A stretch of DNA of 17,653 nucleotides from Leptospiraceae bacterium (GCA_016788945.1 JAEUSA010000220.1:1-17653), one strand, 5' to 3'. Numbered from the stretch's first letter, positions 1 to 8,185 are shown. The notes: a model not told the origin generated them from the letters alone. Made by a program: numbers and translations.

Positions 1-1662
1 CAAGCCAACACCCAAACTGCATTCCGATATCGCTGGTACGCCATCGGCGACCTCAACGCCTTCTTTGCGCTGATGTTCGACAATGTTGCGAACCTCGCTC
101 TGTTCGGCCTTCTACTGACCGGCATTTTTAAGATACCGGCAGAGATCGTTTATACGAAAATGTTTCCCGGTACGGCGATCGGCGTACTGATCGGCGACGC
201 TATCTATACCTGGATGGCAGTGAGACTCGCGAAACGCACGCAGAATCCGAATATCACAGCAATGCCGCTCGGGTTAGATTCACCCTCAACCGTGGGCATC
301 GCACTGATGGTTATCGGGCCCGCATTCCTCGCGGTGCTGCGCAATACGCCGAACCCGACACAACAGCAACTCTACGACGCCGGCATCGTTGCCTGGCAGG
401 TCGGTATGGCGACCCTGTTTCTGATTGGCATAGTTAAGCTGATATTTTCTTTCTTCGGTGATTGGGTGGCGCGCATGGTTCCCGAGGCAGGCCTTTTGGG
501 ATCGCTCGCGGGCGTTGGTATTACTTTTCTCGCGCTGGTTCCCCTCGAACACATGTTCGGTCTGCCGATCGTCGGCATGATTGCGTTTGGCATTATTCTC
601 TACGCCCTCGTCGCGCGCGTGAAGCTTCCTTTCAATATGCCGAGCGTGTTTCTGTCGGTTCTCGTCGGCGCGGTTCTCTATTATGCGCTTGTGGCCGCCA
701 AAATGGTGCCGGCGCACACGATTGATTTTACGATGCGCTTTACTCCACCCGTACCGACGCTCGCGTTCGTCGCCGGATTCAAGACTGCGCTCGACTACCT
801 GCCGATTGCTATTCCATTTGGTTTTCTTACCGTCATCGGCGGCATCAACGTCACGGCCAGCGCACGCCTCGCCGGAGATGCCTATAAGACGCGCAGCATA
901 CTTCTCACCGAAGCCGTTGCAACTTTGGGAGCGTCGCTGTTCGGTGGTGTTGCGCAATCCACTCCGTACATCGGCCACCCCGCGTATAAAGCAATGGGTG
1001 GGCGGGCAGGCTATACTCTCGCCACCGGCATCTTCGTCGGCCTTGGTGGCATATTTGGTTACCTCGGTTTTATGGCCGAACTGATTCCGGCTGCAGCACT
1101 CGCGCCGATTTTCATTTTTGTCGGTTTGGACATTGTGGAGCAATCATACCACTCGACGCCGAAACGGCACGCGACTGCGGTGACGATGGCGATCATTCCG
1201 GCGATTCCTGCGCTCGTGCAGATGAAGCTTGGCCCAATGATCGGCGACATCGAGCGCTTTTATGCGAAACTTAAAGGTTCATCGGCAGAACTTGCCGCGA
1301 GTATGCAGTCGGGTTTTTCATACTTCGAACGCCACTACCAAGAAGGCTGGCTGGCGATCAATGCTGTGGGTAACGGATTTATTCTCACGGCGATGATCTG
1401 GGGCGCGTTTACAGCAAAGCTCATCGACCGCAAATTTCGTCAGGCAAGTTTCTTCATTATGATCGGAGCGTTGTTTTCATTCTTCGGCCTGATGCACTCG
1501 GTGCAAATTGGCGGCGGTATGTATCTGCCATGGCGCGTGGTGACCAGCATCGGCCCTACGCCTTATGCAATCACGGGTGCCTATGTGATTCTCGCCGCGC
1601 TGATCTTTGCTTTGTCGTTTACCAAAGGTGCAAAGGACGCGGCGGCCGAAACGCCGTCATAA
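1..1662 (+). CDS. NCS2-like (xanthine/uracil-type) permease, 5'-truncated
   Basis: The reading frame is open from the first base of the window, so the gene begins upstream; the ATG at 73 lies inside the protein (preceded by RYRWYAIGDLNAFFAL) and is not the start. About 553 residues are visible. It is very hydrophobic, with roughly a dozen membrane-spanning stretches and an inner-membrane location. The early block ITAMPLGLDSPSTVGIA and the Gly/Ala-rich helices resemble the NCS2 nucleobase/ascorbate permease fold, whose members import purines, pyrimidines or related compounds by cation symport. The substrate cannot be named from sequence. A large soluble loop lies around residues 400-445 of the visible part. 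It is convergent with the flagellar-operon end (41 bp gap) and shows no functional link to its neighbours. Family assignment moderate; substrate unknown. Confidence 0.7.
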   Translation, partial: QANTQTAFRYRWYAIGDLNAFFALMFDNVANLALFGLLLTGIFKIPAEIVYTKMFPGTAIGVLIGDAIYTWMAVRLAKRTQNPNITAMPLGLDSPSTVGIALMVIGPAFLAVLRNTPNPTQQQLYDAGIVAWQVGMATLFLIGIVKLIFSFFGDWVARMVPEAGLLGSLAGVGITFLALVPLEHMFGLPIVGMIAFGIILYALVARVKLPFNMPSVFLSVLVGAVLYYALVAAKMVPAHTIDFTMRFTPPVPTLAFVAGFKTALDYLPIAIPFGFLTVIGGINVTASARLAGDAYKTRSILLTEAVATLGASLFGGVAQSTPYIGHPAYKAMGGRAGYTLATGIFVGLGGIFGYLGFMAELIPAAALAPIFIFVGLDIVEQSYHSTPKRHATAVTMAIIPAIPALVQMKLGPMIGDIERFYAKLKGSSAELAASMQSGFSYFERHYQEGWLAINAVGNGFILTAMIWGAFTAKLIDRKFRQASFFIMIGALFSFFGLMHSVQIGGGMYLPWRVVTSIGPTPYAITGAYVILAALIFALSFTKGAKDAAAETPS

Positions 1663-1703
1663 CCGCTCTCTGATATTGGAAAATTTCCGAAGTTCGCCGG
1701 GTG

Positions 1704-2516
1704 CTATTGTGCTTGGCTGACGAGCACCCGCCGCGGGTAGATCAGGTCGACGATCGTCTCGCGGTTCTTCGATTGAATCTTCAGTTGCTCAAAAGGATCT
1801 AAACCGAGCCGGTAGAGCCCTTGGTCCACCATCGCAATACCGAAACCCGCAGATTCTGTCGTGTCCATGTTCTCATAAGAAAAAAAGTCACCTGACCTGC
1901 CTTCGTTATGCAGTTCGCGATGGCGTTTACGGCTATGTTCGATGCGTTCAAGATCACGAGCAAGCATCGGCACTTTGTTGGTGACAGATATGCGGATCTC
2001 CTGCGGCGTATGGGTTATTTCGAGTGTGACATTGGCATCGATGCTGCGCACGAGCAACCGGAATTTCTTGAGGAGTTCGACCTGTTCTGCGCTGAGTTTG
2101 GCCGCCATGCCGGCGCGATATTTTTCTTCGAGGTCGAAAATCTGCCGTACCTGATTGCGTAATAGCTCCGGCACGACGCGTGTCGCCATGAATTCACGCA
2201 GCGTACGTTCTTCAATGATGACCTGCAGCAGGTCTTCGATTTCGTAGATTTTGAAACGATGCAGCTGCTTTCTGATTTCTTCACGGAACGCAACGAACTT
2301 CAGATTGGCCTTGAGAGCGTTGAACACGATTTCTACGATTGCATAGTGTATGGCAAAGGCGTGTTCATGGTTGAGATTCTCGGATTTGAAAAATCCGGTC
2401 AGCACCGTCATGAGCTGTTTGCGCCCACTTTTCGTCAGCGCATTGATGTGGTAGCGTACAGGTTTCTGCGCCACGAGGCGCGATACCGATTTGTCAATAA
2501 AAGTCGATTCTGTCAT
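1704..2516 (-). CDS. GHKL-ATPase-like putative regulatory protein downstream of flgE
   Basis: This 270-residue soluble protein has no signal peptide or membrane segment. Residues 62-71 (EIVFNALKAN) look like the N-box of the GHKL/HATPase fold. Residues 176-184 (ISVTNKVPM) occupy the G1-box position, but the usual DxGxG is not conserved. Residues 221-230 (ESAGFGIAMV) look like the G2-box. No histidine-phosphorylation or receiver domain is visible. It could be an anti-sigma/serine-kinase-like or histidine-kinase-derived regulator rather than a complete kinase. It is the last gene of the minus-strand flagellar cluster, 69 bp after flgE, so a role in flagellar or motility control is an inference from position. 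No clear Shine-Dalgarno precedes the ATG. An 8-bp stem (1698-1705 with 1723-1730) overlaps its 3' end. Confidence 0.65.
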   Translation of the reverse strand: MTESTFIDKSVSRLVAQKPVRYHINALTKSGRKQLMTVLTGFFKSENLNHEHAFAIHYAIVEIVFNALKANLKFVAFREEIRKQLHRFKIYEIEDLLQVIIEERTLREFMATRVVPELLRNQVRQIFDLEEKYRAGMAAKLSAEQVELLKKFRLLVRSIDANVTLEITHTPQEIRISVTNKVPMLARDLERIEHSRKRHRELHNEGRSGDFFSYENMDTTESAGFGIAMVDQGLYRLGLDPFEQLKIQSKNRETIVDLIYPRRVLVSQAQ

Positions 2517-2585
2517 AAAGGTATAAGGAGCGCCACGGATAAAGCTGCCGACCCATTCAGCATCAGTTACCCGTGGCTAAGTGTT

Positions 2586-3980
2586 TTAACGCTTAAGGCC
2601 GAGCAGCTCTTGCAGCATCTGGTCGGCAGTGGTGATGCTGCGCGAGTTAGCCTGAAATCCGCGCTGGGTAACGATCATGTCGGTGAACTGGTCTGCCAGA
2701 TCGACGTTCGACATTTCCAAGAAGCCGGCATTGATGCCACCGAGCCCCTGTATGCCCGAGGTGCCTATGATCGCATTGCCCGAGTTAATCGACTCGACGA
2801 AATTGTTCTGGCCCGACTTGGTGAGGCCTTCGGGGTTGGTGAAGTTTGCCAACGCAACCTGACCGAGAATGTTACGCGCACCGTTTGAATAAACTCCCGT
2901 AATAACGCCGGTATCGTTTATTTCAAAGGCTTCCATGTAACCCATTGTATAACCGTCTTGCTCAACAGCTTTGGTCGTGAAAGCAGAGGCAAACTGTGTG
3001 ATGCCATCGACTTGACCGGCTTCACCGAGGCGCAACTCGACGTTTTTCACCGCAGGATTCCCATTGAGGCGAAAGCTGACGGTAGCATTGAGTTTATCTT
3101 GATTGCGCATGTCTGCGCCGTCAGAAAGAGATGTGAGGCGGCCATCAGGAGAAAAACCGAGCGTGAGGCGTGTATTGCCTGCAACTTGTGTGTTTTGGCC
3201 GTTAGAGCCGACGACGTCTACAGAAAGTTGTTCTGCGCCCTGCATCGCGACCGATGCGGTCCATTTGTTGGTGTCAGACTTCCACATATAGACCTTGAGT
3301 GTGTGTTCAACACCCTGGTCATCAAATACGTTAATGCTTGTGATGTGTCCACGGCGCTTGGCGGGATCAGCGTCCATAATCATTTTAACACGATCTGCAT
3401 CCGACACACCGGCAGGAATCGCCTGCACCGATGAGTTCAGGTTACTTTTGAAACGCACGAAACTGGTTTCTTTCGCCGGTTCTTTCTGGTAAAGGGGGAT
3501 CTTGAGACTTTCGACGTCGGCGGCTGTGTTGACATTCGGCTTACCGTCGCCCGACTTCGTCGCATTCCAGCCCTGAACGCGCATACCGTTGGCAGGATTC
3601 ACCAGCCAGCCTTCTTTATCGACGTCGAAGTTACCATTACGAGTGAAGAACTTCTTGCTGCCATCGGCGAGAACGAAGAAACCTTCGCCCGAGATCGCGA
3701 GGTCGGTGTTTTTTGAAGTTGTCTGCAGCGCACCTTGATGCATCAGCTTATCGACAGAAGATACCATCGCACCGAGGCCGACCTGCTTAGGGTTCACACC
3801 ACCCACGTTGTCGCGCGGCTCAGAGGCACCAGAGACCAGCTGTGAAATCATATCCTGAAAATTCACGCGTTCGCTCTTGAAACCCGTCGTGTTGACGTTG
3901 GAAATATTATTACCGATAACATCCATCCGCACCTGGTGATTTTTGAGTCCGGACACGCCGGAATACAGTGTTCGCATCAT
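2586..3980 (-). CDS. flgE: flagellar hook protein FlgE
   Basis: This 464-residue protein polymerises into the hook joining the periplasmic flagellar motor to its filament. The N-terminus [16 protein letters not shown] followed by [20 protein letters not shown] (residues 24-43) is the flagellar rod/hook signature. ISGEGFFVL (96-104) and the C-terminal block with [10 protein letters not shown] and [12 protein letters not shown] are also typical. The protein contains no cysteine; residue 179 is Ser (FKSNLNSS) and Lys occurs at 142, 147, 160, 166 and 170. This fits published work in which Leptospira FlgE forms lysinoalanine cross-links through Ser179 and nearby lysines instead of the Cys used by Treponema and Borrelia. 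Start ATG at 3980, with GGAG 10 nt upstream lying inside the end of flgD; the flgD stop is 4 nt away, suggesting translational coupling. Confidence 0.96.
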   Translation of the reverse strand: MMRTLYSGVSGLKNHQVRMDVIGNNISNVNTTGFKSERVNFQDMISQLVSGASEPRDNVGGVNPKQVGLGAMVSSVDKLMHQGALQTTSKNTDLAISGEGFFVLADGSKKFFTRNGNFDVDKEGWLVNPANGMRVQGWNATKSGDGKPNVNTAADVESLKIPLYQKEPAKETSFVRFKSNLNSSVQAIPAGVSDADRVKMIMDADPAKRRGHITSINVFDDQGVEHTLKVYMWKSDTNKWTASVAMQGAEQLSVDVVGSNGQNTQVAGNTRLTLGFSPDGRLTSLSDGADMRNQDKLNATVSFRLNGNPAVKNVELRLGEAGQVDGITQFASAFTTKAVEQDGYTMGYMEAFEINDTGVITGVYSNGARNILGQVALANFTNPEGLTKSGQNNFVESINSGNAIIGTSGIQGLGGINAGFLEMSNVDLADQFTDMIVTQRGFQANSRSITTADQMLQELLGLKR

Positions 3981-3984
3981 AGTC

Positions 3985-4791
3985 TTATTCTCCCTTTGGA
4001 ACTTTTATTTTTTGAGTCTGTGTTTGTTCGCTCGCAGCGGGCGCTGGTGTGGTTGTACCGGCGGGTTGAGCTGTGGTCGCTGCAGCAGGCTTAGCGGCGC
4101 CCGCAGATGTTTCACGTGAAACATCTGGCGCTTTGTCGGCGGTTTTAGGTGCTACGGTCTGATTTTGTTGGTATACCTGCGCAGCCTGGGCCGGTGACAC
4201 CTTCACACGCGACGCCCCTGCGGTCGGCAGCGCAGCCGCTGGCGGAATCGGTAATGTTTCACGTGAAACATTACCAGCGGGCATAGGAATCGGCGGTTCT
4301 ATCGGCGTGACATGGGTAACTTCAGAAATGTCATCGAGTTTGATCTGCCGGCCGTTTACGCTGAGAAATACCTCACCGTGGTTGTCGAAGGTCGCCTTGG
4401 TAACAATTCCTTGAATCGGCTTATCGGTGACAAAGTCCTTGCCTTGCACTAGTTTACCAATCAGCTGATTGGCTTGCGAGGCACGCAATTTGTTCATCGA
4501 ATTGGCGACGTTGTTCATCTGTTCGAGCGATGAAAACTGGGCCATCTGTGAGATGAATTCACGGTCGTTCATCGGGTTTGTCGGGTCTTGCTTCGACAGC
4601 TGCGTCACCAGCAGCTTGAGAAAACTGTTTTTGTCGAGAGCATCGTAACCGCTTTTGCGAATCGGCATCGGGTTACCTTTGCGATCGACGGGCTGCCGGC
4701 GCTTATTGCGCAGCATCTCGGTCAGCTGCGCCGTATTTTCAGGAGCTTGTCCTGAGCCCGTGGTAGCGCCGATTTCAGGCATAAAGTGCAT
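3985..4791 (-). CDS. flgD: hook-cap/scaffold protein FlgD with low-complexity tail carrying two parS sites
   Basis: FlgD caps the growing hook and is needed for FlgE assembly. The conserved FlgD_N block spans about residues 48-93 and includes [19 protein letters not shown] and [11 protein letters not shown]. Residues about 108-160 form a short beta-rich region ([27 protein letters not shown]). The last ~100 residues are Pro/Ala/Thr/Gln-rich, low-complexity and probably disordered. Within this tail the peptide VSRET occurs twice (175-179 and 224-228); each copy is encoded by a perfect parS palindrome (see separate entries). The ATG at 4791 overlaps the end of fliK by 17 bp; a second ATG at 4782 (residue 4) is an alternative start, with a GGG 11 nt upstream. 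The gene lies between fliK and flgE, an order common in flagellar operons. Confidence 0.92.
   Translation of the reverse strand: MHFMPEIGATTGSGQAPENTAQLTEMLRNKRRQPVDRKGNPMPIRKSGYDALDKNSFLKLLVTQLSKQDPTNPMNDREFISQMAQFSSLEQMNNVANSMNKLRASQANQLIGKLVQGKDFVTDKPIQGIVTKATFDNHGEVFLSVNGRQIKLDDISEVTHVTPIEPPIPMPAGNVSRETLPIPPAAALPTAGASRVKVSPAQAAQVYQQNQTVAPKTADKAPDVSRETSAGAAKPAAATTAQPAGTTTPAPAASEQTQTQKIKVPKGE
4104..4127. promoter_or_regulatory. parS site 1 (ParB-binding palindrome) inside flgD
   Basis: Positions 4108-4123 read TGTTTCACGTGAAACA, an exact match to the well-known bacterial chromosomal parS consensus. The symmetry extends to a perfect 24-bp palindrome (4104-4127), longer than ParB recognition needs. 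In the flgD frame it encodes D-VSRET-S (residues 223-229). ParB/Spo0J family CTPases load at such sites to build the segregation complex with ParA and SMC. No parA or parB gene is in this window, so the binding partner is inferred. Confidence 0.88.
4250..4275. promoter_or_regulatory. parS site 2 (ParB-binding palindrome) inside flgD
   Basis: Positions 4255-4270 again read TGTTTCACGTGAAACA, identical to the other copy. Here the perfect palindrome extends to 26 bp (4250-4275), with flanking bases different from site 1, so the extra symmetry arose independently. In the flgD frame it encodes GN-VSRET-L (residues 173-180). The two centres are 147 bp (49 codons, about 14 helical turns) apart. Two exact 16-mers in a 17.7-kb window cannot reasonably be chance. 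Confidence 0.88.
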
Positions 4792-6220
4792 TACCCTGTG
4801 TTGTGCTGATTTCTGGCGCGTTGTACGCGTTTGCCGCGGTGCGCGTTACGAGGTTCTGTAAGAGTTCGTCGGCATCAGGCGTGCGCTGCGGATTATTCGC
4901 GTTCTGGTTTCCGCTACGCACTTCGATATCGATGCGATTCAGATCGATCTGTTTTCCCTCGTGTTGGTTATCACGGTTTTGCAGAAAGTTCTGCATCTCA
5001 TTTTTTACATCTTCGCTTTCGACGACGATTTTACCGCGAATTTCGCCTTCGACCATCTTCAGATCGATTTCCATGCGGCCGATCTCACGCGGGAAAAGTT
5101 TTACGGAAAATTGGGCATTCTGCGTGTCTGTTACCAAAACCTGCGCGCGGCCCATGATCTCGTTGAATTGTCTGACAAGGTCAGCGCGCATCAGTGGATT
5201 TTCCACAGCGACGCGCATCGATTCGGTGGTGCGAGCAGAAGCTGCGGCCTCCGAGAGGCGCAGGTCTGCGGTTTGTAAGGTGGCATGCTGCAGGCGCGTG
5301 TTCTGCGTGTCTTGCTGCGCTGAATTCACCACGAGCAAGTTCTCTGTGTGATGCTGTCTAAGGCCGGTCGAAGTTTCCTGTGCGACGGTTTCGCGCATGG
5401 CCACGCGTTGCGCCTGCTGGCGAGGTGACTTTGTTTGGCTCTGGCTCTGCGTTGATCCATCGCCGGCCTTTTGCACCCGGGCATGCGCCGCGAGCATAGC
5501 GACTTCGTGGCGTTCATTGATCTTTTGCGAAACAGTAGTGCTGTCTTGTTTGAGATTTCTTTCGGCGACTTTTTCGCCGACGCGGCCGAGGAATGCGAAA
5601 CCAAGCTTCTCGCCGAGACGCTTGAGCCCGTCAGCCTTTGCCAGCACGACATCGGGTGATTTGGTCAGCATCGCCAAAGTGGTGGATACATTTTCTAATC
5701 CACCTTTGTTAACCTTGCCGGTCGTCGAGGTAAGTGCCGTAGTTTGTGCGGCTTGCGGCTTCGTCATGCCGGTTGCAGTCGCCATCGCTTTTTTGTCGGT
5801 CAGGCCTTTGATATTCAGACCAAGGGTTTCGAGTAATTCTTTATCCGCTCGCACGGACCGGTTGGCCACGGGACGGGCTTCTTGAGTTTCGCGCTCCTTC
5901 AGGGGCATCGCCGCCGTATCTTTATCCTTGGCGTCCTTTTCATGGCCGGCTTTCTGCGGTGCTGAGTCGTAAATGGTATCTGTCTGCTGCTTAGGTTTGC
6001 TTTCACGCTCTTCTACGCTGCGTGCTGCACTACCGGTTTCGGTGGGTACCGTCTGTTGCTTGGTTGCCTGTTCAGTTCGCATCGGCTGGCTCAACGCCGC
6101 CATATACGATTCAAAATCGGCATGTGCATGTTTGTCCTCTGCGGCGCGCAGTTTTGGCTTATCAGGGCCGGAAACGCGCTGCGGCGCAGATGTATCGCTC
6201 AGTGTATTCAAAGTAAGCAT
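4775..6220 (-). CDS. fliK: flagellar hook-length control protein FliK
   Basis: FliK acts as a molecular ruler and switches export from hook to filament substrates. The 481-residue protein has a long, polar, low-complexity N-terminal part (about residues 1-335, rich in Gln, Thr, Lys and Ala) and a C-terminal Flg_hook-type domain. That domain spans about residues 360-435; LFPREIGRMEIDL (375-387) matches the family's L-x-P-x-x-L/I-G core, followed by GEIRGKIVVES. The divergent N-terminus and conserved C-terminus are typical of FliK. The ATG at 6220 lacks a strong ribosome-binding site. It is the first gene of the minus-strand flagellar cluster, and flgD starts inside its last codons. The 249-bp region upstream presumably holds the operon promoter, but no convincing sigma-28 site was found. 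Confidence 0.88.
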   Translation of the reverse strand: MLTLNTLSDTSAPQRVSGPDKPKLRAAEDKHAHADFESYMAALSQPMRTEQATKQQTVPTETGSAARSVEERESKPKQQTDTIYDSAPQKAGHEKDAKDKDTAAMPLKERETQEARPVANRSVRADKELLETLGLNIKGLTDKKAMATATGMTKPQAAQTTALTSTTGKVNKGGLENVSTTLAMLTKSPDVVLAKADGLKRLGEKLGFAFLGRVGEKVAERNLKQDSTTVSQKINERHEVAMLAAHARVQKAGDGSTQSQSQTKSPRQQAQRVAMRETVAQETSTGLRQHHTENLLVVNSAQQDTQNTRLQHATLQTADLRLSEAAASARTTESMRVAVENPLMRADLVRQFNEIMGRAQVLVTDTQNAQFSVKLFPREIGRMEIDLKMVEGEIRGKIVVESEDVKNEMQNFLQNRDNQHEGKQIDLNRIDIEVRSGNQNANNPQRTPDADELLQNLVTRTAANAYNAPEISTTQGNALYA

Positions 6221-6407
6221 CTGTATTCTGATATATCGGGATGCCGCAAAAATGCTGAAGCGGATTTTCGGCCAGTCGGCCGGTCGTTCTTGAATTTTTG
6301 CTTAAGTTTTTTGCCGCTGTCAACATTACGCAGGCGCTGCGACCCCACCTAATGTGAAATAATGCGTGTAACAAAAAGTGACATAAACCGGCAGGAATTC
6401 CACACGC

Positions 6408-6427
6408 TTTTCCACAAATGTGGATAA
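6408..6427. promoter_or_regulatory. Face-to-face pair of DnaA-box-like sites
   Basis: Positions 6419-6427 read TGTGGATAA, the exact complement of the classical DnaA box TTATCCACA. Two bases to its left, 6408-6416 read TTTTCCACA, a one-mismatch box in the opposite orientation, giving the perfect inner inverted repeat TCCACA-AA-TGTGGA. The pair lies in the gene-free stretch 6221-6469 between fliK and the RluA-family gene. The rest of that stretch holds no gene and no clear promoter. DnaA binding, for transcriptional control or titration, is an inference; no other origin feature (dnaA, dnaN, a box cluster) is present here. Confidence 0.5.
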
Positions 6428-6469
6428 CCAAATACGGGGCAGAATAGGCACTTTTTCTGAATGTTTTGC

Positions 6470-7423
6470 CTAGTTAGGGAAAATTAGGGTCCGCATATCT
6501 TCCGGTAAGGGGGCCTTCAGCGCCCATGGTTCGCCTGTCAGCGGGTGTTCGAGCAGCATTTCAGCACAGTGCAGCCCTGACCGGGACAGGCGCAGCCGTT
6601 GCCAATCTTCGGGGGTGAGTTCGTTATCGGCAAACTTAAAGTAGAAATTTTCGTCCGCACCATAGAGTTTATCCCCGACGACAGGGTGGCCCAAACCAGA
6701 AAGGGTTGCTCTGATTTGGTGCATGCGGCCCGTATGCAGCCGGGCCTTCAGTAGTGTAAGCCCTGCGTGGTGGGCGATTGGACTGAATTCCGTGAAGCTG
6801 GTTTGTGGTTCTATCGCGCCTTCTGGTTCCTTAGTTAAGGAAAAATACCGTTTCCGAGGTAATCGCGACCCCGGCATGCGGTATATAACACCCCGGGCCG
6901 AAATGGGTTGCTCTATGACACCCTCGACAATTACAAGGTAGGATTTCTCAATCTTGCCGGAGCGCAATACTTTTTGAAACCGTGCAGCCGCGTTTCTGTT
7001 TTTGGCAAGGGCGAGAACCCCGCTGGTTTCCCGGTCAAGCCGGTGTAGTAGATAACCTTCGTGAAGAATGCCTCGTTCTTTGAGTAGCGTGGTTACAGTC
7101 TGTGTCTTGTAGATGCCCGACGGATGGACGGGCAAACCTGGTGGCTTGTTGATAATCAGGAAATTCGCATCCTCTAGAACAATCTCGATATTCGTTGGTA
7201 CCTCGGGTTCATCACGCATGCTATAACTGAACACTAAAATGTCGCCCGCTTGTATGCGACGCGAAGCTCTTGCGGTGTTGCCGTTGATCGCAATGGCATT
7301 CTCTGCGATGCGTTGCTGCCATTCATTGCGTGAAAAGTTACCGAAGCGACGCGTTAAATACACATCGAGCCTGAGACCATGCTCCTCTTCGGAAATGACG
7401 ATGCGGCGTGTTTCAATGCGCAT
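6470..7423 (-). CDS. RluA-family pseudouridine synthase
   Basis: RluA-type enzymes convert specific uridines in rRNA or tRNA to pseudouridine. From the ATG chosen here the protein has 317 residues, normal for the RluD/RluC-like group. An S4-like RNA-binding domain (LRLDVYLTRRFGNFSRNEW) occupies about residues 13-60. The catalytic motif LLHRLDRETSGVLALAKN places the nucleophilic Asp at residue 130, and the late block LHTGRMHQIRATLSGLGHP is the conserved active-site element near the C-terminus. The frame is open for another 35 codons upstream (to 7528), but that extension is unlike the family and overlaps the divergent lipoprotein gene, so the start at 7423 is preferred. Two copies of the TAGTTARGGAA motif lie in this gene, one forming its stop codon. 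The target uridine cannot be predicted. Confidence 0.9.
   Translation of the reverse strand: MRIETRRIVISEEEHGLRLDVYLTRRFGNFSRNEWQQRIAENAIAINGNTARASRRIQAGDILVFSYSMRDEPEVPTNIEIVLEDANFLIINKPPGLPVHPSGIYKTQTVTTLLKERGILHEGYLLHRLDRETSGVLALAKNRNAAARFQKVLRSGKIEKSYLVIVEGVIEQPISARGVIYRMPGSRLPRKRYFSLTKEPEGAIEPQTSFTEFSPIAHHAGLTLLKARLHTGRMHQIRATLSGLGHPVVGDKLYGADENFYFKFADNELTPEDWQRLRLSRSGLHCAEMLLEHPLTGEPWALKAPLPEDMRTLIFPN
6471..6481 (+). repeat. TAGTTARGGAA motif, copy 1
   Basis: The sequence is TAGTTAGGGAA within CCTAGTTAGGG. Read on the minus strand it supplies the last codons and TAG stop of the RluA-family gene (FPN-stop). It is the first of six same-orientation copies in the window. Confidence 0.7.
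6832..6842 (+). repeat. TAGTTARGGAA motif, copy 2
   Basis: The sequence is TAGTTAAGGAA inside the inverted repeat TTCCTTAGTTAAGGAA (6827-6842), whose two 7-bp arms flank a GT core. It lies in the RluA-family coding sequence, where the minus strand reads S-L-T-K-E. Confidence 0.75.
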
Positions 7424-7468
7424 ATGCCAAATGTGTTGACCCACGCGCTCGTAAATAAATCCGACGTT

Positions 7469-8185
7469 ATGCGCAAAGCGGTATTGCTGTTTGTCTGTTC
7501 GGTGATTTTGGTGGGATGTAAAAAACAACCTACGGTGGCCGGCAATGATGCGCCATTGCCCGCGATGACGACAGTGACCTCGCCCGAGCTTAAGATGCGT
7601 ATTTCCCCGAATACAACCGCAGTCGAAATTGCTCGCCTCGTAAGAGGTGAGCAGGTAAGAATTGTTCAGCGCAGCGCTGACAGCGTTCAGGTAGGCAAGC
7701 TCAATGCGTACTGGTACAAAGTTACAAATGCGTCAGGCCTGACCGGTTGGGTATATGGAGCACATCTAGCCATCGAATCGGATGAAGGTGATGCGAAGGC
7801 TGCGGCAGAAGAAGCTGACAAGAAGCTCAAAGCGGCGCTGATTGGCCGATGGGATGCCGCAAAACCAACCGGCGCCCTGACAGCAAACTTTGTCACTCTG
7901 CAGCCCGATGGCCAGATCGAATTCGGCAGTAATCGCAAAGGCCTGCAATACGGTAAATACACAATAGAGATAAAAGACGGTATTGCGCATGTCAATGTCA
8001 CAGATATCAAGAAACCGATGATGACTGACATCAAAGCGAAAATAGTAGGTGAAACCCTTGTGTTCACTGCGCTGATGGATAACAATGAGTACAAACTGAA
8101 TCTGTCAGAAAAAGACGCCCAGATGTTCAAAGATCAGGATAAGAAAAAAGCCGCCGAAGGAACACCCGGCACCGGAACACCCTGA
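7469..8185 (+). CDS. SH3-domain lipoprotein
   Basis: The 238-residue product starts MRKAVLLFVCSVILVGCKK: a short positively charged N-terminus, a hydrophobic stretch and a lipobox ending VGC, with the lipidated cysteine at residue 17. It is therefore probably anchored in a membrane by signal peptidase II processing. Residues about 42-101 (LKMRISPNTTAVEI to GWVYGAHL) look like a bacterial SH3 domain, often a peptidoglycan- or protein-binding module. Residues about 125-212 start with LIGRWDA and form a predicted beta-rich domain with a lipocalin-like look (GRW, then alternating strands); that is tentative. The C-terminus is Lys/Gly/Thr-rich. The frame is open upstream to 7379, but the signal peptide fixes the ATG at 7469. 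It is divergent from the RluA-family gene (45 bp) and its stop abuts the next gene's start. Specific role unknown. Confidence 0.85.
   Translation: MRKAVLLFVCSVILVGCKKQPTVAGNDAPLPAMTTVTSPELKMRISPNTTAVEIARLVRGEQVRIVQRSADSVQVGKLNAYWYKVTNASGLTGWVYGAHLAIESDEGDAKAAAEEADKKLKAALIGRWDAAKPTGALTANFVTLQPDGQIEFGSNRKGLQYGKYTIEIKDGIAHVNVTDIKKPMMTDIKAKIVGETLVFTALMDNNEYKLNLSEKDAQMFKDQDKKKAAEGTPGTGTP

Noticed and set aside
286..1143. Long open frame on the minus strand opposite the permease
   Set aside because: Composition is typical of an antisense shadow (rich in Arg, His, Glu and Asn, no family pattern), it has no ribosome-binding site, and the + strand frame is clearly a membrane transporter.
1698..1730. 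8-bp stem at the end of the GHKL-like gene as a terminator
   Set aside because: The loop is 17 nt, the stem overlaps coding sequence and no T-run follows on the minus strand.
2532..2577. 7-bp inverted repeat (GCCACGG/CCGTGGC) between flgE and the GHKL-like gene
   Set aside because: 32-nt loop and no U-run; too weak to call as a regulatory element.
5199..5207. Further TTTTCCACA DnaA-like box
   Set aside because: Single one-mismatch match inside fliK coding sequence with no partner box at canonical sequence; likely chance.
4803..5351. Open + strand frames opposite fliK
   Set aside because: Ser/Cys/Arg-rich shadow translations; the minus-strand FliK C-terminal domain explains the sequence.
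6221..6300. Possible sigma-28 promoter for fliK (minus-strand GCCGAAAA at 6265-6272)
   Set aside because: The -10 is imperfect and no TAAA-like -35 lies at the required spacing.
7379..7468. Upstream extension of the lipoprotein frame
   Set aside because: The signal peptide and lipobox fix the start at 7469; the extension would overlap the start of the divergent RluA-family gene.
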